NCBI RefSeq assembly: GCF_913773995.1
Contig: NZ_CAJYES010000120.1
Coordinates: forward strand, 1-47,170
Length of the DNA stretch: 47,170 bases
Direction: 5' to 3'
From: an uncultured Pseudacidovorax sp.
GTDB taxonomy: Bacteria > Pseudomonadota > Gammaproteobacteria > Burkholderiales > Burkholderiaceae_C
In this document: piece by piece, positions 24,304 to 32,537 of the stretch
Position numbering within the stretch: position 1 is the stretch's first letter
Layout: the number at the start of each line of letters is the position of its first letter
Position numbers and translations under genes: made by a program
The notes under the pieces: model-generated
The model's database searches: none
The model's input: the letters and a program-made list of their open reading frames with translations, nothing else
What the model was told of the DNA's origin: nothing

Positions 24304-25349
24304 TGAGAAGCGGTTTCTTCAAGCAGCGCTACGGCGAACTGGTCGTCCTGACCGACTCGAAGGCCGTCAAGGCCTGGACCGCGGCCCTGCTGCTGGCCCT
24401 GGTACTCGCACCGCTGGTGCTCAGCCCCTTCCTGATGGCGCACATGACGACGATCTTCTTCGTCGCCATCGGTGCCCTGGGCATCACGGTGCTCACCGGC
24501 TTCGCCGGACAGATCTCGCTGGGCCATGTGGGCTTCCTGATGCTGGGCGCCTACACCTATGCCATCGCGATCACCCGGCTGGGCCTGCCGGCCGAGCTGG
24601 CGCTGGTGGCGGCGGCGGTGGTCCCGGCGGTGTTCGGCCTCATCGTCGGGCTGCCCTCGCTGCGGCTGCACGGGCTGTACCTGGCGATCACCACGCTGGC
24701 CTTCAGCCACATCGTGGGAGCCGCGCTGCTGGCCGGCGGCAGCTTCACCGGGGGCGGGCGCGGCATCATCATCACGCGGCCGGTGCTCCTCGGCATGGAC
24801 CTGGGCAGCGACCGCGCCTTCTACTGGTTCTGCCTGGCCATGTGCGTGCTGGCGGTGCTGGTCACGCTCAACCTGCGGCGCTCCTATGCCGGGCGCGCCA
24901 TGGTGGCGATCCGCGACAACGACATCGCGGCGCGCACCATGGGCATCAACCTGATGCGCTTCAAGCTCATGGCCTTCCTGCTGAGTGCGGCCATCACCGG
25001 CGTGGCCGGCGCGCTGATGGCCATGTACATCAGCATCGTGAGCGTGGAGAGTTTCCCCTTCCTGCTCTCGATCGAGGCGCTGGCCATCATCATCGTGGGC
25101 GGCCTGGGTTCCGTGCTTGGCGCCATCCTGGGCACCGTCTTCATCCTGACGCTGCCCGAGGTGTTCTCTGCGCTGATGTCCTTCCTTGGCGGGCGCTATG
25201 CGGACCTGATGACCACCAGCGCGCACGAGGTCAAGACCATCCTTTACGGCCTGGCCATCATCGCCTTCCTGCGCTTCGACCCCCGTGGGTTGCGCGGCAT
25301 GTGGCACGACGTGCGCCATGCCTGGGTGCACTGGCCGCTGCGCTATTGA
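24303..25349 (+). CDS. Branched-chain-type ABC importer permease (LivM-like)
   Basis: A 348-residue membrane protein, the second permease of the importer. After a 25-residue polar N-terminus it has 8-10 hydrophobic segments, with LivM landmarks TGFAGQISLGHVGFLMLGAY (about 64-83) and the coupling region SYAGRAMVAIRDNDIAARTMGI (landmarks AMVAIRDND and ARTMGI). The C-terminal GGLGSVLGAILG segment is also typical. It is translationally coupled to the LivH-like gene. It ends 38 bp before the binding-protein gene. Confidence 0.93.
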   Translation: MRSGFFKQRYGELVVLTDSKAVKAWTAALLLALVLAPLVLSPFLMAHMTTIFFVAIGALGITVLTGFAGQISLGHVGFLMLGAYTYAIAITRLGLPAELALVAAAVVPAVFGLIVGLPSLRLHGLYLAITTLAFSHIVGAALLAGGSFTGGGRGIIITRPVLLGMDLGSDRAFYWFCLAMCVLAVLVTLNLRRSYAGRAMVAIRDNDIAARTMGINLMRFKLMAFLLSAAITGVAGALMAMYISIVSVESFPFLLSIEALAIIIVGGLGSVLGAILGTVFILTLPEVFSALMSFLGGRYADLMTTSAHEVKTILYGLAIIAFLRFDPRGLRGMWHDVRHAWVHWPLRY

Positions 25350-25387
25350 TTCCCCCCCGAGCAAGACGACTTCCAATGGAGACAACC

Positions 25388-26545
25388 ATGAACCGGAGAC
25401 TCGCCGCCACCACGCTGGGCCTGCTTGCCGCAGGCGCATTCCTGCCCGCTGCCGCCCAGCAGCAGGGCGTGACCGACACCGAAATCGTGATCGGCGACAT
25501 CCTGCCGCTGACCGGGCCGCCGGCGCTGCTGGGCGTGGCCCACAACCTCGGCGTCAAGCTCGCCGTTGCCGAGGCCAACGCCGCCGGCGGCATCCAGGGC
25601 CGCAAGCTGCGCCTCGTCTCGGAGGACGACGGCTACGTGCCCTCGCGCACCATCCAGGGTGTGCGCAAGCTGGTCAACAGCGACAAGGTCTTCGCGCTGA
25701 CCTCGATCTCGGGCACCGCGCAGGCGCAGGCCGCGATGCCGCTGATCAAGCAGACCGGCCTGCCGGCCATGGCGCCGATCACGACCTACGAAGGCCTCTA
25801 CAAGCCCACCATCAAGAACGTGTTCGCGGTGGGCTACGACATGCGCGATGCCGTCTACGAGCTGGTTTCGCGCATGGCCGAGCGCTTTCCGGGCAAGAAG
25901 TGGGCCCTGATCTCTCAGGACGACGACTACGGCGAGAACGTGCGCGAAGGCTTCGAGCGCGCCGCCAAGGAGAAGAAGCTGCAGGTGGTGTCGACGCAGG
26001 TCTACAAGAAGGGCCAGTCGGACTTCTCCTCGGAGATCCTCAAGGTCAAGCAGTCCGGCGCCGAAGCGCTGATGGCCGGCGGTGTGCTGGGCGAGAACGT
26101 GACCATGGCCAAGGAGCTGGAGCGCGTGGGCCACAGCATTCCGATGGGCGTGACCTATGTGTCGCGCGTACCGGCCAGCGCCAAGATGATGGGCAGTGCA
26201 GGCGAGAACGTGTACACGGTCGACTATGTCTACCTGGAAAGCGCGCCCGAGGCCAAGGGCTTCATGGACAAGATCGACAAGTACCTCTCGGCCGAGGAAC
26301 GGGCACGTGTCAACCGCTACACCTTCACCGGCTATGCCTCGGCCCGCGCCCTCTTTACCGCCATGGAGCGCTGCGGCAAGGCCCTGACCTGGGACTGCAC
26401 GACCGCCGAGCTCGCCAAGGTGAACAACCTGGACACCGGCGCCATGACACCGATCAGCTTCACGGCGACCAACCACCTGGCGGCGCCCAAGCTCTTCCTG
26501 TTGAAGGCGGACCCGGCGGGCAGCACCTACAAGCCGGCGCCCTGA
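25388..26545 (+). CDS. ABC importer periplasmic substrate-binding protein (LivJ-like)
   Basis: A 385-residue Leu/Ile/Val-type binding protein. A signal peptide is clear (MNRRLAATTLGLLAAGAFLP with AAA-QQ cleavage near 23-24) and there is no lipobox Cys, so the product is soluble in the periplasm. The mature protein starts with the type I fold pattern TEIVIGDILPLTGPPALLG, then IQGRKLRLVSEDDGY and GTAQAQAAMPLI. It captures the substrate for the permeases encoded just upstream. ATG 25388 has GGAGA about 6 nt before it; the in-frame ATG at 25376 has no such site. A strong hairpin follows the stop. Confidence 0.93.
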   Translation: MNRRLAATTLGLLAAGAFLPAAAQQQGVTDTEIVIGDILPLTGPPALLGVAHNLGVKLAVAEANAAGGIQGRKLRLVSEDDGYVPSRTIQGVRKLVNSDKVFALTSISGTAQAQAAMPLIKQTGLPAMAPITTYEGLYKPTIKNVFAVGYDMRDAVYELVSRMAERFPGKKWALISQDDDYGENVREGFERAAKEKKLQVVSTQVYKKGQSDFSSEILKVKQSGAEALMAGGVLGENVTMAKELERVGHSIPMGVTYVSRVPASAKMMGSAGENVYTVDYVYLESAPEAKGFMDKIDKYLSAEERARVNRYTFTGYASARALFTAMERCGKALTWDCTTAELAKVNNLDTGAMTPISFTATNHLAAPKLFLLKADPAGSTYKPAP

Positions 26546-26563
26546 GAACGGGGCGCCAGCGAA

Positions 26564-26587
26564 AAGGGGCACCCGAGGGTGCCCCTT
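26564..26587. terminator. Bidirectional rho-independent-like terminator
   Basis: AAGGGGCACCC (26564-26574) and GGGTGCCCCTT (26577-26587) form a perfect 11-bp stem with a very short GA loop. A short A tract precedes it and TT follows it. It stands between the convergent ends of the binding-protein gene and the second TetR gene, so it can stop transcripts from both sides. Confidence 0.75.
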
Positions 26588-26609
26588 GCGCTGTTCGGGC
26601 GGCGGGCCC

Positions 26610-27206
26610 TTACGACTTCTTGACCCCGACGAATCCGTCCAGGAAGAGCCGCGTCAGCCGCTCGCACAGCTCCTGCGGTTTGACCGCGCCGGTGGGCTTG
26701 TACCAGAAGTCGGTCCAGTTCAGCATGCCCACCAGCATCATGGCGTAGGGCTTGTAGAGCTCCTCGGGCAGGCCCTTGTTGACCTCGCGCAGCAGCTTCG
26801 CGAACAGCTCGGTCAACTGGCGCTGCAGGTTGATGAGCGGCGTCTGCTTGGGCTTGGGCAGGAACTTCACGTCGTTCATGGCAACCATGTGCCGCCGCCG
26901 CGACTGGGCGGACTTCTGCGTGTAGGCCTCCACCACCATCTGCAGCTTGGCGCGGGCGTCGGCCTTGCTGGCCACCGCCTCTTCCAGTGCGCCGATCAGG
27001 CGCTGCAGGTGTTCCTGCAGCATGGCGAAGAGCAGGTCGTCCTTGGTCGGGAAGTAGTGGTAGAGCATCGACTTGGTCGCGCCGCAGGCCTTGGCCACGT
27101 CCTGCATCTTGGCCGCCGGATAGCCTTCCCTGGCGAAGATGGCGGCTGCCGAATCCATGATGGCCTGGGCCTTGGTTTCGTAGTCGTCCGAGCGGATTCG
27201 CGGCAT
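26610..27206 (-). CDS. TetR/AcrR family transcriptional regulator 2
   Basis: A 198-residue regulator paralogous to the one at 17815-18435. The DNA-binding domain has the same plan (AIMDSAAAIFAREGY, DVAKACGATKSMLYHYFPTK), and the recognition helices differ at only a few places. The C-terminal domain keeps the same helices but different residues (HMVAMNDVKFLPKPKQ against HLILMADLKFLPRAER), so the ligand may be related but not identical. It is transcribed toward the terminator at 26564. Operator copy 5, with a promoter-like TTGATA/TATTTT pair on the same strand, lies about 150 bp upstream, which indicates autoregulation. A PaaR-like, CoA-thioester-sensing role is inference. Confidence 0.9.
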   Translation of the reverse strand: MPRIRSDDYETKAQAIMDSAAAIFAREGYPAAKMQDVAKACGATKSMLYHYFPTKDDLLFAMLQEHLQRLIGALEEAVASKADARAKLQMVVEAYTQKSAQSRRRHMVAMNDVKFLPKPKQTPLINLQRQLTELFAKLLREVNKGLPEELYKPYAMMLVGMLNWTDFWYKPTGAVKPQELCERLTRLFLDGFVGVKKS

Positions 27207-27357
27207 GTCGTTCTCTGAGAAATGGCCTTCGTACTTCCCACGCTGTGCGGTGGGTGTCCCCCGAGGGGTCTTGTTTCATCCGGGGCGGACCGGTGATGAA
27301 AAAAAGCGGCGCGAGTTTATCAAGCGCTGTTGCGCGTCCCGGATGCGGTCCATAAAA

Positions 27358-27381
27358 TAAACCGACACGCCGGACTATCAA
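27358..27381 (-). promoter_or_regulatory. Promoter with TetR-type operator, copy 5
   Basis: TAAACCGACACGCCGGACTA (27358-27377) matches the operator consensus with a few changes. On the minus strand TTGATA (27381-27376) and TATTTT (27359-27354) with a 16-nt spacer make a promoter toward the TetR gene. On the plus strand TATCAA (27376-27381) is a weaker -10-like box toward the acyl-CoA dehydrogenase gene at 27424. It thus probably governs both divergent units. Confidence 0.58.
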
Positions 27382-27423
27382 TGACGACCGGCCTCCTGTC
27401 TTTGACCTGCATCAGACGCCACC

Positions 27424-28584
27424 ATGATTGAATTCGAATTCCTCGAGCCCGACCTTCTGGACGAAGACCTGCGCATGGTGCGCGAGCAGGTGCGCCGCTT
27501 CTCCAGGGAGCGCATCGTGCCCTTTGCCGACGAATGGGAGGCCACGGGCGAGATCCCGCGCTCGGTCTTCCTCGAGCTGGGCGAGATGGGCTTCCTGGGC
27601 ATGCGTCACCCGGTCGAGTACGGCGGCGGTGGCATGGGCGCGCTGGCTTCCGTCGTGCTGGGCGAGGAGCTCGCCCGCTCGGGCTACGGCGGTGTGGCCT
27701 CGGCGCTCACGGTGCACAGCGACATGTCGATCAGCCATATCGCGCACCGCGGCTCGCCCGAGCAGAAGCAGCGCTACCTGCCAGATGCCTGCGCCGGTCG
27801 CAAGGTGGGCGCCATCTGCGTGACCGAGCCTGGCGCGGGCTCCGACGTGGCCGGCATGCGCACGCGGGCCGTGCGCACGGCCGAGGGCTGGGTGCTCAAT
27901 GGCTCCAAGACCTTCATCACCAATGGCGTGCATGGCGACATCTACATCGTGGCTGCGCGCACCGACCCCGAGGCCAAGGGCAGCCGTGGCATCTCGATGT
28001 TCATCGTCGAGAAGGACAACCCCGGCCTGAAGGTCACGCGCAAGTTCGACAAGCATGGCTGGCGCTCGTCGGACACGGCCGAGCTCTTCTTCGACGACCT
28101 GGCGCTGCCGCCGGAAGCGCTGCTGGGCGAGGAGGGCAAGGGCTTCTACTACATCATGAGCACCTTCCAGAACGAGCGGCTGGTGGTCGGTGCGCTGGTG
28201 TCGGGTACCTGCGCCCGCGCCATCGAACTCACGGTGGACTACGTGCGCCAGCGCCAGGCTTTCGGCAAGCCGCTGTGGGATCAGCAGGTGGTGCGCAACA
28301 AGCTGGCCTGGGTGGCCTCCAAGGCCGCGGCGGTGCGCGCGCTGACCTACCAGTGCGCGCTGATGATCGACCAGGGCAAGGACACGGTGCGCGAGGTCTC
28401 GATGCTCAAGGCCTTCGGTGCCGAGACCCTGCAGGAGGTGGTGCACACCTGCCTGCAACTGCATGGCGGCAGCGGCTACATCATCGGCACGCCAGTCGAG
28501 CGCATGGCACGCGATGCCCGCATCCTCACCATCGGCGGCGGCGCCACCGAGGTGATGCTGGAAGAAGTCGCCAAGCGCATGTAA
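27424..28584 (+). CDS. Acyl-CoA dehydrogenase (LCAD/IVD-type catalytic base)
   Basis: A 386-residue flavoprotein of normal length that introduces the 2,3-double bond into an acyl-CoA. Landmarks are MTEP-type FAD/substrate loop [14 protein letters not shown], the [12 protein letters not shown] helix and [12 protein letters not shown]. The MCAD-type Glu near the C-terminus is missing (TIGGGATEV). Instead E251 in FQNERLVV sits where long-chain and isovaleryl-CoA dehydrogenases keep their base, so the enzyme should be active on long or branched acyl groups. It is the first gene behind operator copy 5 and is followed 8 bp later by the racemase-like gene. Confidence 0.92.
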   Translation: MIEFEFLEPDLLDEDLRMVREQVRRFSRERIVPFADEWEATGEIPRSVFLELGEMGFLGMRHPVEYGGGGMGALASVVLGEELARSGYGGVASALTVHSDMSISHIAHRGSPEQKQRYLPDACAGRKVGAICVTEPGAGSDVAGMRTRAVRTAEGWVLNGSKTFITNGVHGDIYIVAARTDPEAKGSRGISMFIVEKDNPGLKVTRKFDKHGWRSSDTAELFFDDLALPPEALLGEEGKGFYYIMSTFQNERLVVGALVSGTCARAIELTVDYVRQRQAFGKPLWDQQVVRNKLAWVASKAAAVRALTYQCALMIDQGKDTVREVSMLKAFGAETLQEVVHTCLQLHGGSGYIIGTPVERMARDARILTIGGGATEVMLEEVAKRM

Positions 28585-28592
28585 GGCAGGCC

Positions 28593-29756
28593 ATGCCCGG
28601 ACCGCTGGCCCACCTCACCGTCATCGAACTCGCCGGCATCGGCCCCGGCCCCTTCGCCTGCATGCTTCTGGCGGACATGGGCGCACGCGTCATCCGCATC
28701 GACCGGCCGCCGACACCGGCGCGCAGCGATCTGGATGCACTGATGCGCAACGACAGCGTGGTCGACCGCGGCCGACAGTCGCTGGCCCTGGACATGAAGG
28801 ACCCCCGCGCCGTCGAGGCCGTGCTGCGTCTGGTGGCGCAGGCCGACTTCCTGGTCGAGGGCTACCGGCCCGGTGTTGCGGAGCGGCTCGGCCTGGGGCC
28901 AGCCGTCTGCCATGCGCGCAACCCGCGCCTCGTCTACGGTCGCATGACCGGCTGGGGCCAGACCGGCCCGCTGGCGCAGACGGCCGGGCACGACATCAAC
29001 TATGTGGCGCTCTCCGGCGCGCTCCATGCCATCGGCACCGGGCCGCAGCCGTTGCCGCCCCTCAACCTGGTCGGGGACTATGGTGGCGGCGGCATGCTGC
29101 TGGCCCTGGGCCTGCTCGCCGCGCATGCCCAGGTGCAGGCCAGCGGCCAGGGTCAGGTGGTGGATGCCGCGATGACCGATGGCGCCGCACTGCTGATGGC
29201 CGCCATCTATGGCATGAAGGCCAAGGGCTTCTGGCAGGACGCGCGGCAGTCGAACTTCCTGGACGGTGCGGCGCATTTCTACGGCACCTACGAATGCAGC
29301 GACGGACGGCATGTGGCCATCGGCGCCATCGAACCGGCCTTCTACCGTCAGTTGCTCGAACGCTGCGGCATCGACGATCCTGCCTTCGAGCGCCAGTGGG
29401 AGCGCGGCGAGTGGGCGGCCCTGCGCGAGAGGCTGGCGGCAGTATTCCGCACCCGTACCCGCGACGAATGGTGCGCGGTGTTCGACGGCAGCGATGCCTG
29501 CGTCGCACCCGTTCTGTCGATGGAGGAGGTGGCCGCCCATCCGCACAACGCGGCGCGGCAGACCTTCGTCGCACCCGATGGCGTGCTGCAACCTGCGCCC
29601 GCACCACGCTTCGACCGCACGCCTTCGGTGCTGCCCGGCGTCGCACCGCGCGCGGGCGCCGACACGGAGGCGCTGTTGGCGCAGGCTGGCTACCCCGCTT
29701 CGGAGGTCGCTGCCCTGCTGGCCGCCCGGATCGCATTCGCAGCCTCGGCAGCATGA
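28593..29756 (+). CDS. CaiB/BaiF family protein, alpha-methylacyl-CoA racemase-like
   Basis: A 387-residue family III CoA-transferase-fold protein. It has the racemase pattern rather than that of a true transferase: [11 protein letters not shown] (132-142) with H133, and [11 protein letters not shown] (158-168) with D162, the pair that exchanges the alpha proton in alpha-methylacyl-CoA racemases. [13 protein letters not shown] is also typical. It would interconvert the 2R and 2S forms of a 2-methyl-branched acyl-CoA so that an S-specific dehydrogenase can use it. This suits the neighbouring dehydrogenase. The stop overlaps the DUF2889 start (ATGA). Confidence 0.85.
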   Translation: MPGPLAHLTVIELAGIGPGPFACMLLADMGARVIRIDRPPTPARSDLDALMRNDSVVDRGRQSLALDMKDPRAVEAVLRLVAQADFLVEGYRPGVAERLGLGPAVCHARNPRLVYGRMTGWGQTGPLAQTAGHDINYVALSGALHAIGTGPQPLPPLNLVGDYGGGGMLLALGLLAAHAQVQASGQGQVVDAAMTDGAALLMAAIYGMKAKGFWQDARQSNFLDGAAHFYGTYECSDGRHVAIGAIEPAFYRQLLERCGIDDPAFERQWERGEWAALRERLAAVFRTRTRDEWCAVFDGSDACVAPVLSMEEVAAHPHNAARQTFVAPDGVLQPAPAPRFDRTPSVLPGVAPRAGADTEALLAQAGYPASEVAALLAARIAFAASAA

Positions 29757-30304
29757 GCCACGCCACGCCAGCCGCACCGCGGCGCGCCTTGCATCTGCGC
29801 CGCATTAGCAGCGAAGCCTTCGAGCGCGATGACGGGCTGATCGACATCGAGGCCGTGCTGACCGACACCCGGCCGGTCCGAACCTCGCTGGTGACCGGCC
29901 GCGACATCGAGGCCGGCCAGCCGATCCATCGGATGCGCATGCGTCTGACCATCGATCGCGAGCGACAGATCGTCGATGCCCAGGCCTTCAGCGAGGCGCG
30001 CCCCTACCGCGAATGCGAAGCCGTGGAGGGCGCCTACGCTCGGCTCATCGGCCTGCGCATCGAGCCGGGCTTCACCCAGGCCGTCAAACGCCTCTTCCGA
30101 GGCGAAGCCGGCTGCACCCACCTCACGGAGCTGTTGCCGACCATGGCCACCACGGCCTTCCAGGTGCTGTGGGCCGATCTGGATGCGACCGGCCCCGGCG
30201 CCGCAGCCGGTGGCACGCCCGTGGGCGGCTGCCATGGCCTGCGCGCGGATGGCGAGGTCGTCAGGCTGCACCTGCCGCAGTTCGCCAAGGGGGGCCGATC
30301 ATGA
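29753..30304 (+). CDS. DUF2889 domain protein
   Basis: A 183-residue soluble protein matching what I recall of DUF2889: [16 protein letters not shown]-like opening strand, EPLH-like [14 protein letters not shown] block, GLRIEPGFT and the Cys-bearing [18 protein letters not shown] segment (about 119-136; landmark CTHLTELL). The function is unknown; members often sit in aromatic or acyl-CoA catabolic operons. It is coupled on both sides by ATGA overlaps (racemase-like gene before, crotonase after), so it is probably a pathway component rather than a bystander. No signal peptide or metal motif beyond the CTH is evident. Confidence 0.82.
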   Translation: MSHATPAAPRRALHLRRISSEAFERDDGLIDIEAVLTDTRPVRTSLVTGRDIEAGQPIHRMRMRLTIDRERQIVDAQAFSEARPYRECEAVEGAYARLIGLRIEPGFTQAVKRLFRGEAGCTHLTELLPTMATTAFQVLWADLDATGPGAAAGGTPVGGCHGLRADGEVVRLHLPQFAKGGRS

Positions 30305-31167
30305 GCGCCACCCCGGCCGCGCCGAAGCGCGTCACTGCCGAAGGCCTTCCGGTGAGCGAAGTGGAGGACGACAGCCTGGTGCTCTATGCCGCGGAAGACG
30401 GCGTGGTCACGCTGACGCTCAACGACGCAGCCCGCATGAATCCGCTCGCCGACGGGTTGATCGACGCCCTGGAGTCCGCCTTGCAGAGCGCTCGGCAGGC
30501 GCCCGACATGCGCGCGCTCGTGCTCACTGCCCGTGGCCGCGGGTTCAGCGTGGGCGCGGACCTCGCCGACTACCGCGCGTTGCTCGACGCACCGGCCGCC
30601 GCCCCACGGCTGGGCGCGCACGTGGGCCGGCTGATGGCACGCATGCAGCCCCTGCTGCTGGACCTCAAGGCCTGGCCTGCGCCGGTGATCTGCGCCATCA
30701 ACGGCGTGGCCGCGGGCGGCGGGGTGGGCCTGGCGCTGGCGGGCGACATGGCCATCGCCGCCGAGTCGGCGTACTTCTACCTGCCCTTTCTGCCTGTGCT
30801 GGGCGCGGTGCCGGACATGGGCACCACCTGGCTGCTGCCGCGTGCGCTGGGCGCGCCCCGCGCCATGGGCCTGGCGCTGACCGGCGACAAGCTACCCGCC
30901 ACTCGTGCGGCGCAGTGGGGCCTGATCTGGGACTGTGTGCCCGATGAGCGGCTTGCGGCCGAGGCCCGGTCGCTGGCGCTTCGGCTGGCGGCCATGCCTG
31001 CGCAGGCCATCGGCGAGGCAAGGGCGGCCTTCGCCGCTTCGGCCCACCAGAATCTGGCGCAGCAACTCGAATGGGAGCGGTCGCGCCAGATGCTCCTGGT
31101 GGAAAGCCCCAGCTTTGCGGAAGGCGTGCGCGCCTTCGGCGAGCGCCGGTCGCCGCGGCATCGCTGA
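30301..31167 (+). CDS. Enoyl-CoA hydratase/isomerase family protein (PaaG-like)
   Basis: A 288-residue crotonase with a 25-residue N-terminal tail. Oxyanion-hole segments are FSVGADL (82-88) and GVAAGGGVGLAL (135-146). D172 in AVPDMGTTWLLPR sits exactly in the PaaG-like isomerase motif, and both hydratase Glu positions are changed, so Delta3,Delta2-isomerase or a related activity is more likely than hydration. It is the last gene of the unit starting at 27424. No clear terminator was found in the 79 bp before the convergent AroQ-like gene. Confidence 0.88.
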   Translation: MSATPAAPKRVTAEGLPVSEVEDDSLVLYAAEDGVVTLTLNDAARMNPLADGLIDALESALQSARQAPDMRALVLTARGRGFSVGADLADYRALLDAPAAAPRLGAHVGRLMARMQPLLLDLKAWPAPVICAINGVAAGGGVGLALAGDMAIAAESAYFYLPFLPVLGAVPDMGTTWLLPRALGAPRAMGLALTGDKLPATRAAQWGLIWDCVPDERLAAEARSLALRLAAMPAQAIGEARAAFAASAHQNLAQQLEWERSRQMLLVESPSFAEGVRAFGERRSPRHR

Positions 31168-31246
31168 GGTGCCGATGGCGCAGTGTGTCGACCGCTGGGG
31201 TGTTTCCCTGTAAAGAGTGGGCAGAGTCCGTCGCGCAGGTGAGCGG

Positions 31247-31696
31247 CTAGGCTGTCGCCTGCGCTCGCGCGTGCGTGACGGCCGTGCGCAGCGCCAGCCG
31301 GTAACTGTCCACCCCGAAGCCCGCGATCTGCCCCTGCACGATGTCGGCGAACACCGAGTGGTGCCGGAAGGCCTCGCGCGCATGGATGTTGGACATGTGC
31401 AGCTCCACGATGGGGCAGGTCAGGATGGCCAGCGCATCGCGGATGCCGTAGCTGTAGTGCGTCCAGGCGCCGGCGTTGAGCATCACGCCCTCCACGCCGT
31501 CGAAGTAGGCCTGGTGGATGCGTTCGACCATCGCCCCTTCGAAGTTGGTCTGGAAGGACTCGACTTCCACCCCCAGTTCGCCCGCCAGCGTCTGCAGTTC
31601 GCCGTCGATCTCGGCCAGCGTCGTGGTGCCGTACTGCTTCGGATCGCGCTTGCCGAACATGTTGTGGTTGATGCCATGCAGCATGAGGAACTTCAT
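31247..31696 (-). CDS. Type II 3-dehydroquinate dehydratase (AroQ) homologue, divergent
   Basis: A 149-residue protein of the dodecameric type II dehydroquinase family. Kept features are R17 and Y22 of the lid (GKRDPKQYG), N and H in LNAGAWTHYS, and the HMSNIHAREAFRHHS block. The normally near-invariant opening NGPNLNLLG reads HGINHNMFG, and NPAAYTH reads NAGAWTH. These changes lie at the substrate pocket. Together with its position as the last gene of a CoA-transferase/MaoC operon, they suggest a catabolic paralogue with a different or related hydroxy-acid substrate instead of the housekeeping shikimate enzyme. No gene symbol is given for that reason. Confidence 0.8.
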   Translation of the reverse strand: MKFLMLHGINHNMFGKRDPKQYGTTTLAEIDGELQTLAGELGVEVESFQTNFEGAMVERIHQAYFDGVEGVMLNAGAWTHYSYGIRDALAILTCPIVELHMSNIHAREAFRHHSVFADIVQGQIAGFGVDSYRLALRTAVTHARAQATA

Positions 31697-31715
31697 CGCC
31701 GTGTCTCCCGTGTTC

Positions 31716-32537
31716 TCACATCAGCGGCACGGTCAGCTTGGCGATGACGGCGGCCGTGTCGGGCCGCACGCCACGCCACCAGTCGAAGGCTTCGGCGGCC
31801 TGCTCGACCAGCATGCCCACGCCGTCGGCCAGGCGCTTCACACCCGTCTGCTGGGCCATGCGCAGGAAGGGCGTCAGGCCCTTGCCGTAGGCCAGCTCGT
31901 AGGCCAGGCCGTCGGCGGTGAACACCGTGGCCGGCACGGGCGGCAGTTCGCCGCGCAGGCTGGCCGAGGTGGCGTTGAAGACGAGGTCGAAGCGCTGGCC
32001 GTCCAGGTCCTGGTAGCCGCAGCCGCGCACTGGGCCGTGGCTGCGTAGTTCGGTGGCGAGGGCGGTGGCCTTGTCGACCGTGCGGTTCGCGATCACCAGC
32101 TCGGCCGGGCCCTGCTCCAGGAAGGGCAGCAGCGCGCCGCGCGTGGCGCCGCCCGCCCCCAGGATGAGGACGCGCTTGCCGCGCATCGCGCAGCCCAGGT
32201 TCTCGACCACGTCGCGGGTCAGGCCCACGCCGTCGAAGTTCTCGGCCAGCACGCGCTCGCCGTCGAACTTCAGCGCGTTGACCGCGCCCGCCAGGCTGGC
32301 GCGCGGCGAGCGCTCGGTGGCGAAGGCGAAGGCGTCGAGCTTGAAGGGTGCCGTGACGTTCATGCCGCGGCCACCGGCGGCGCGGAAGGCCTCGGCATCC
32401 TCGGCGAACTGGCCGAGGCGGCCTTCGATGGCGGTGTAGACGAGGTCCTGGCCCGTGGCCGCAGCGAACATGCCGTGGATCATCGGCGACTTGGTGTGGC
32501 CGATGGGGTTGCCGATGACGGCGTATTGGTCACTCAT
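31716..32537 (-). CDS. Shikimate dehydrogenase (AroE) family protein
   Basis: A 273-residue NAD(P)-dependent dehydrogenase. The substrate domain has GNPIGHTKSPMIH (Thr for the first Ser of the usual HSxSP), NVTAPFK with the catalytic Lys, and ENFDGVGL where AroE has NTDGxG, keeping the catalytic Asp. The nucleotide loop is GAGGATRG, followed by IANRTVDKA; NRT is a feature of NADP-binding AroE and related forms. The ATG overlaps the start region of the CaiB/BaiF gene's stop (ATGA), and the AroQ-like gene follows 19 bp later. As a pair they may interconvert dehydroshikimate/dehydroquinate-like compounds during catabolism; this is inference. Confidence 0.85.
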   Translation of the reverse strand: MSDQYAVIGNPIGHTKSPMIHGMFAAATGQDLVYTAIEGRLGQFAEDAEAFRAAGGRGMNVTAPFKLDAFAFATERSPRASLAGAVNALKFDGERVLAENFDGVGLTRDVVENLGCAMRGKRVLILGAGGATRGALLPFLEQGPAELVIANRTVDKATALATELRSHGPVRGCGYQDLDGQRFDLVFNATSASLRGELPPVPATVFTADGLAYELAYGKGLTPFLRMAQQTGVKRLADGVGMLVEQAAEAFDWWRGVRPDTAAVIAKLTVPLM

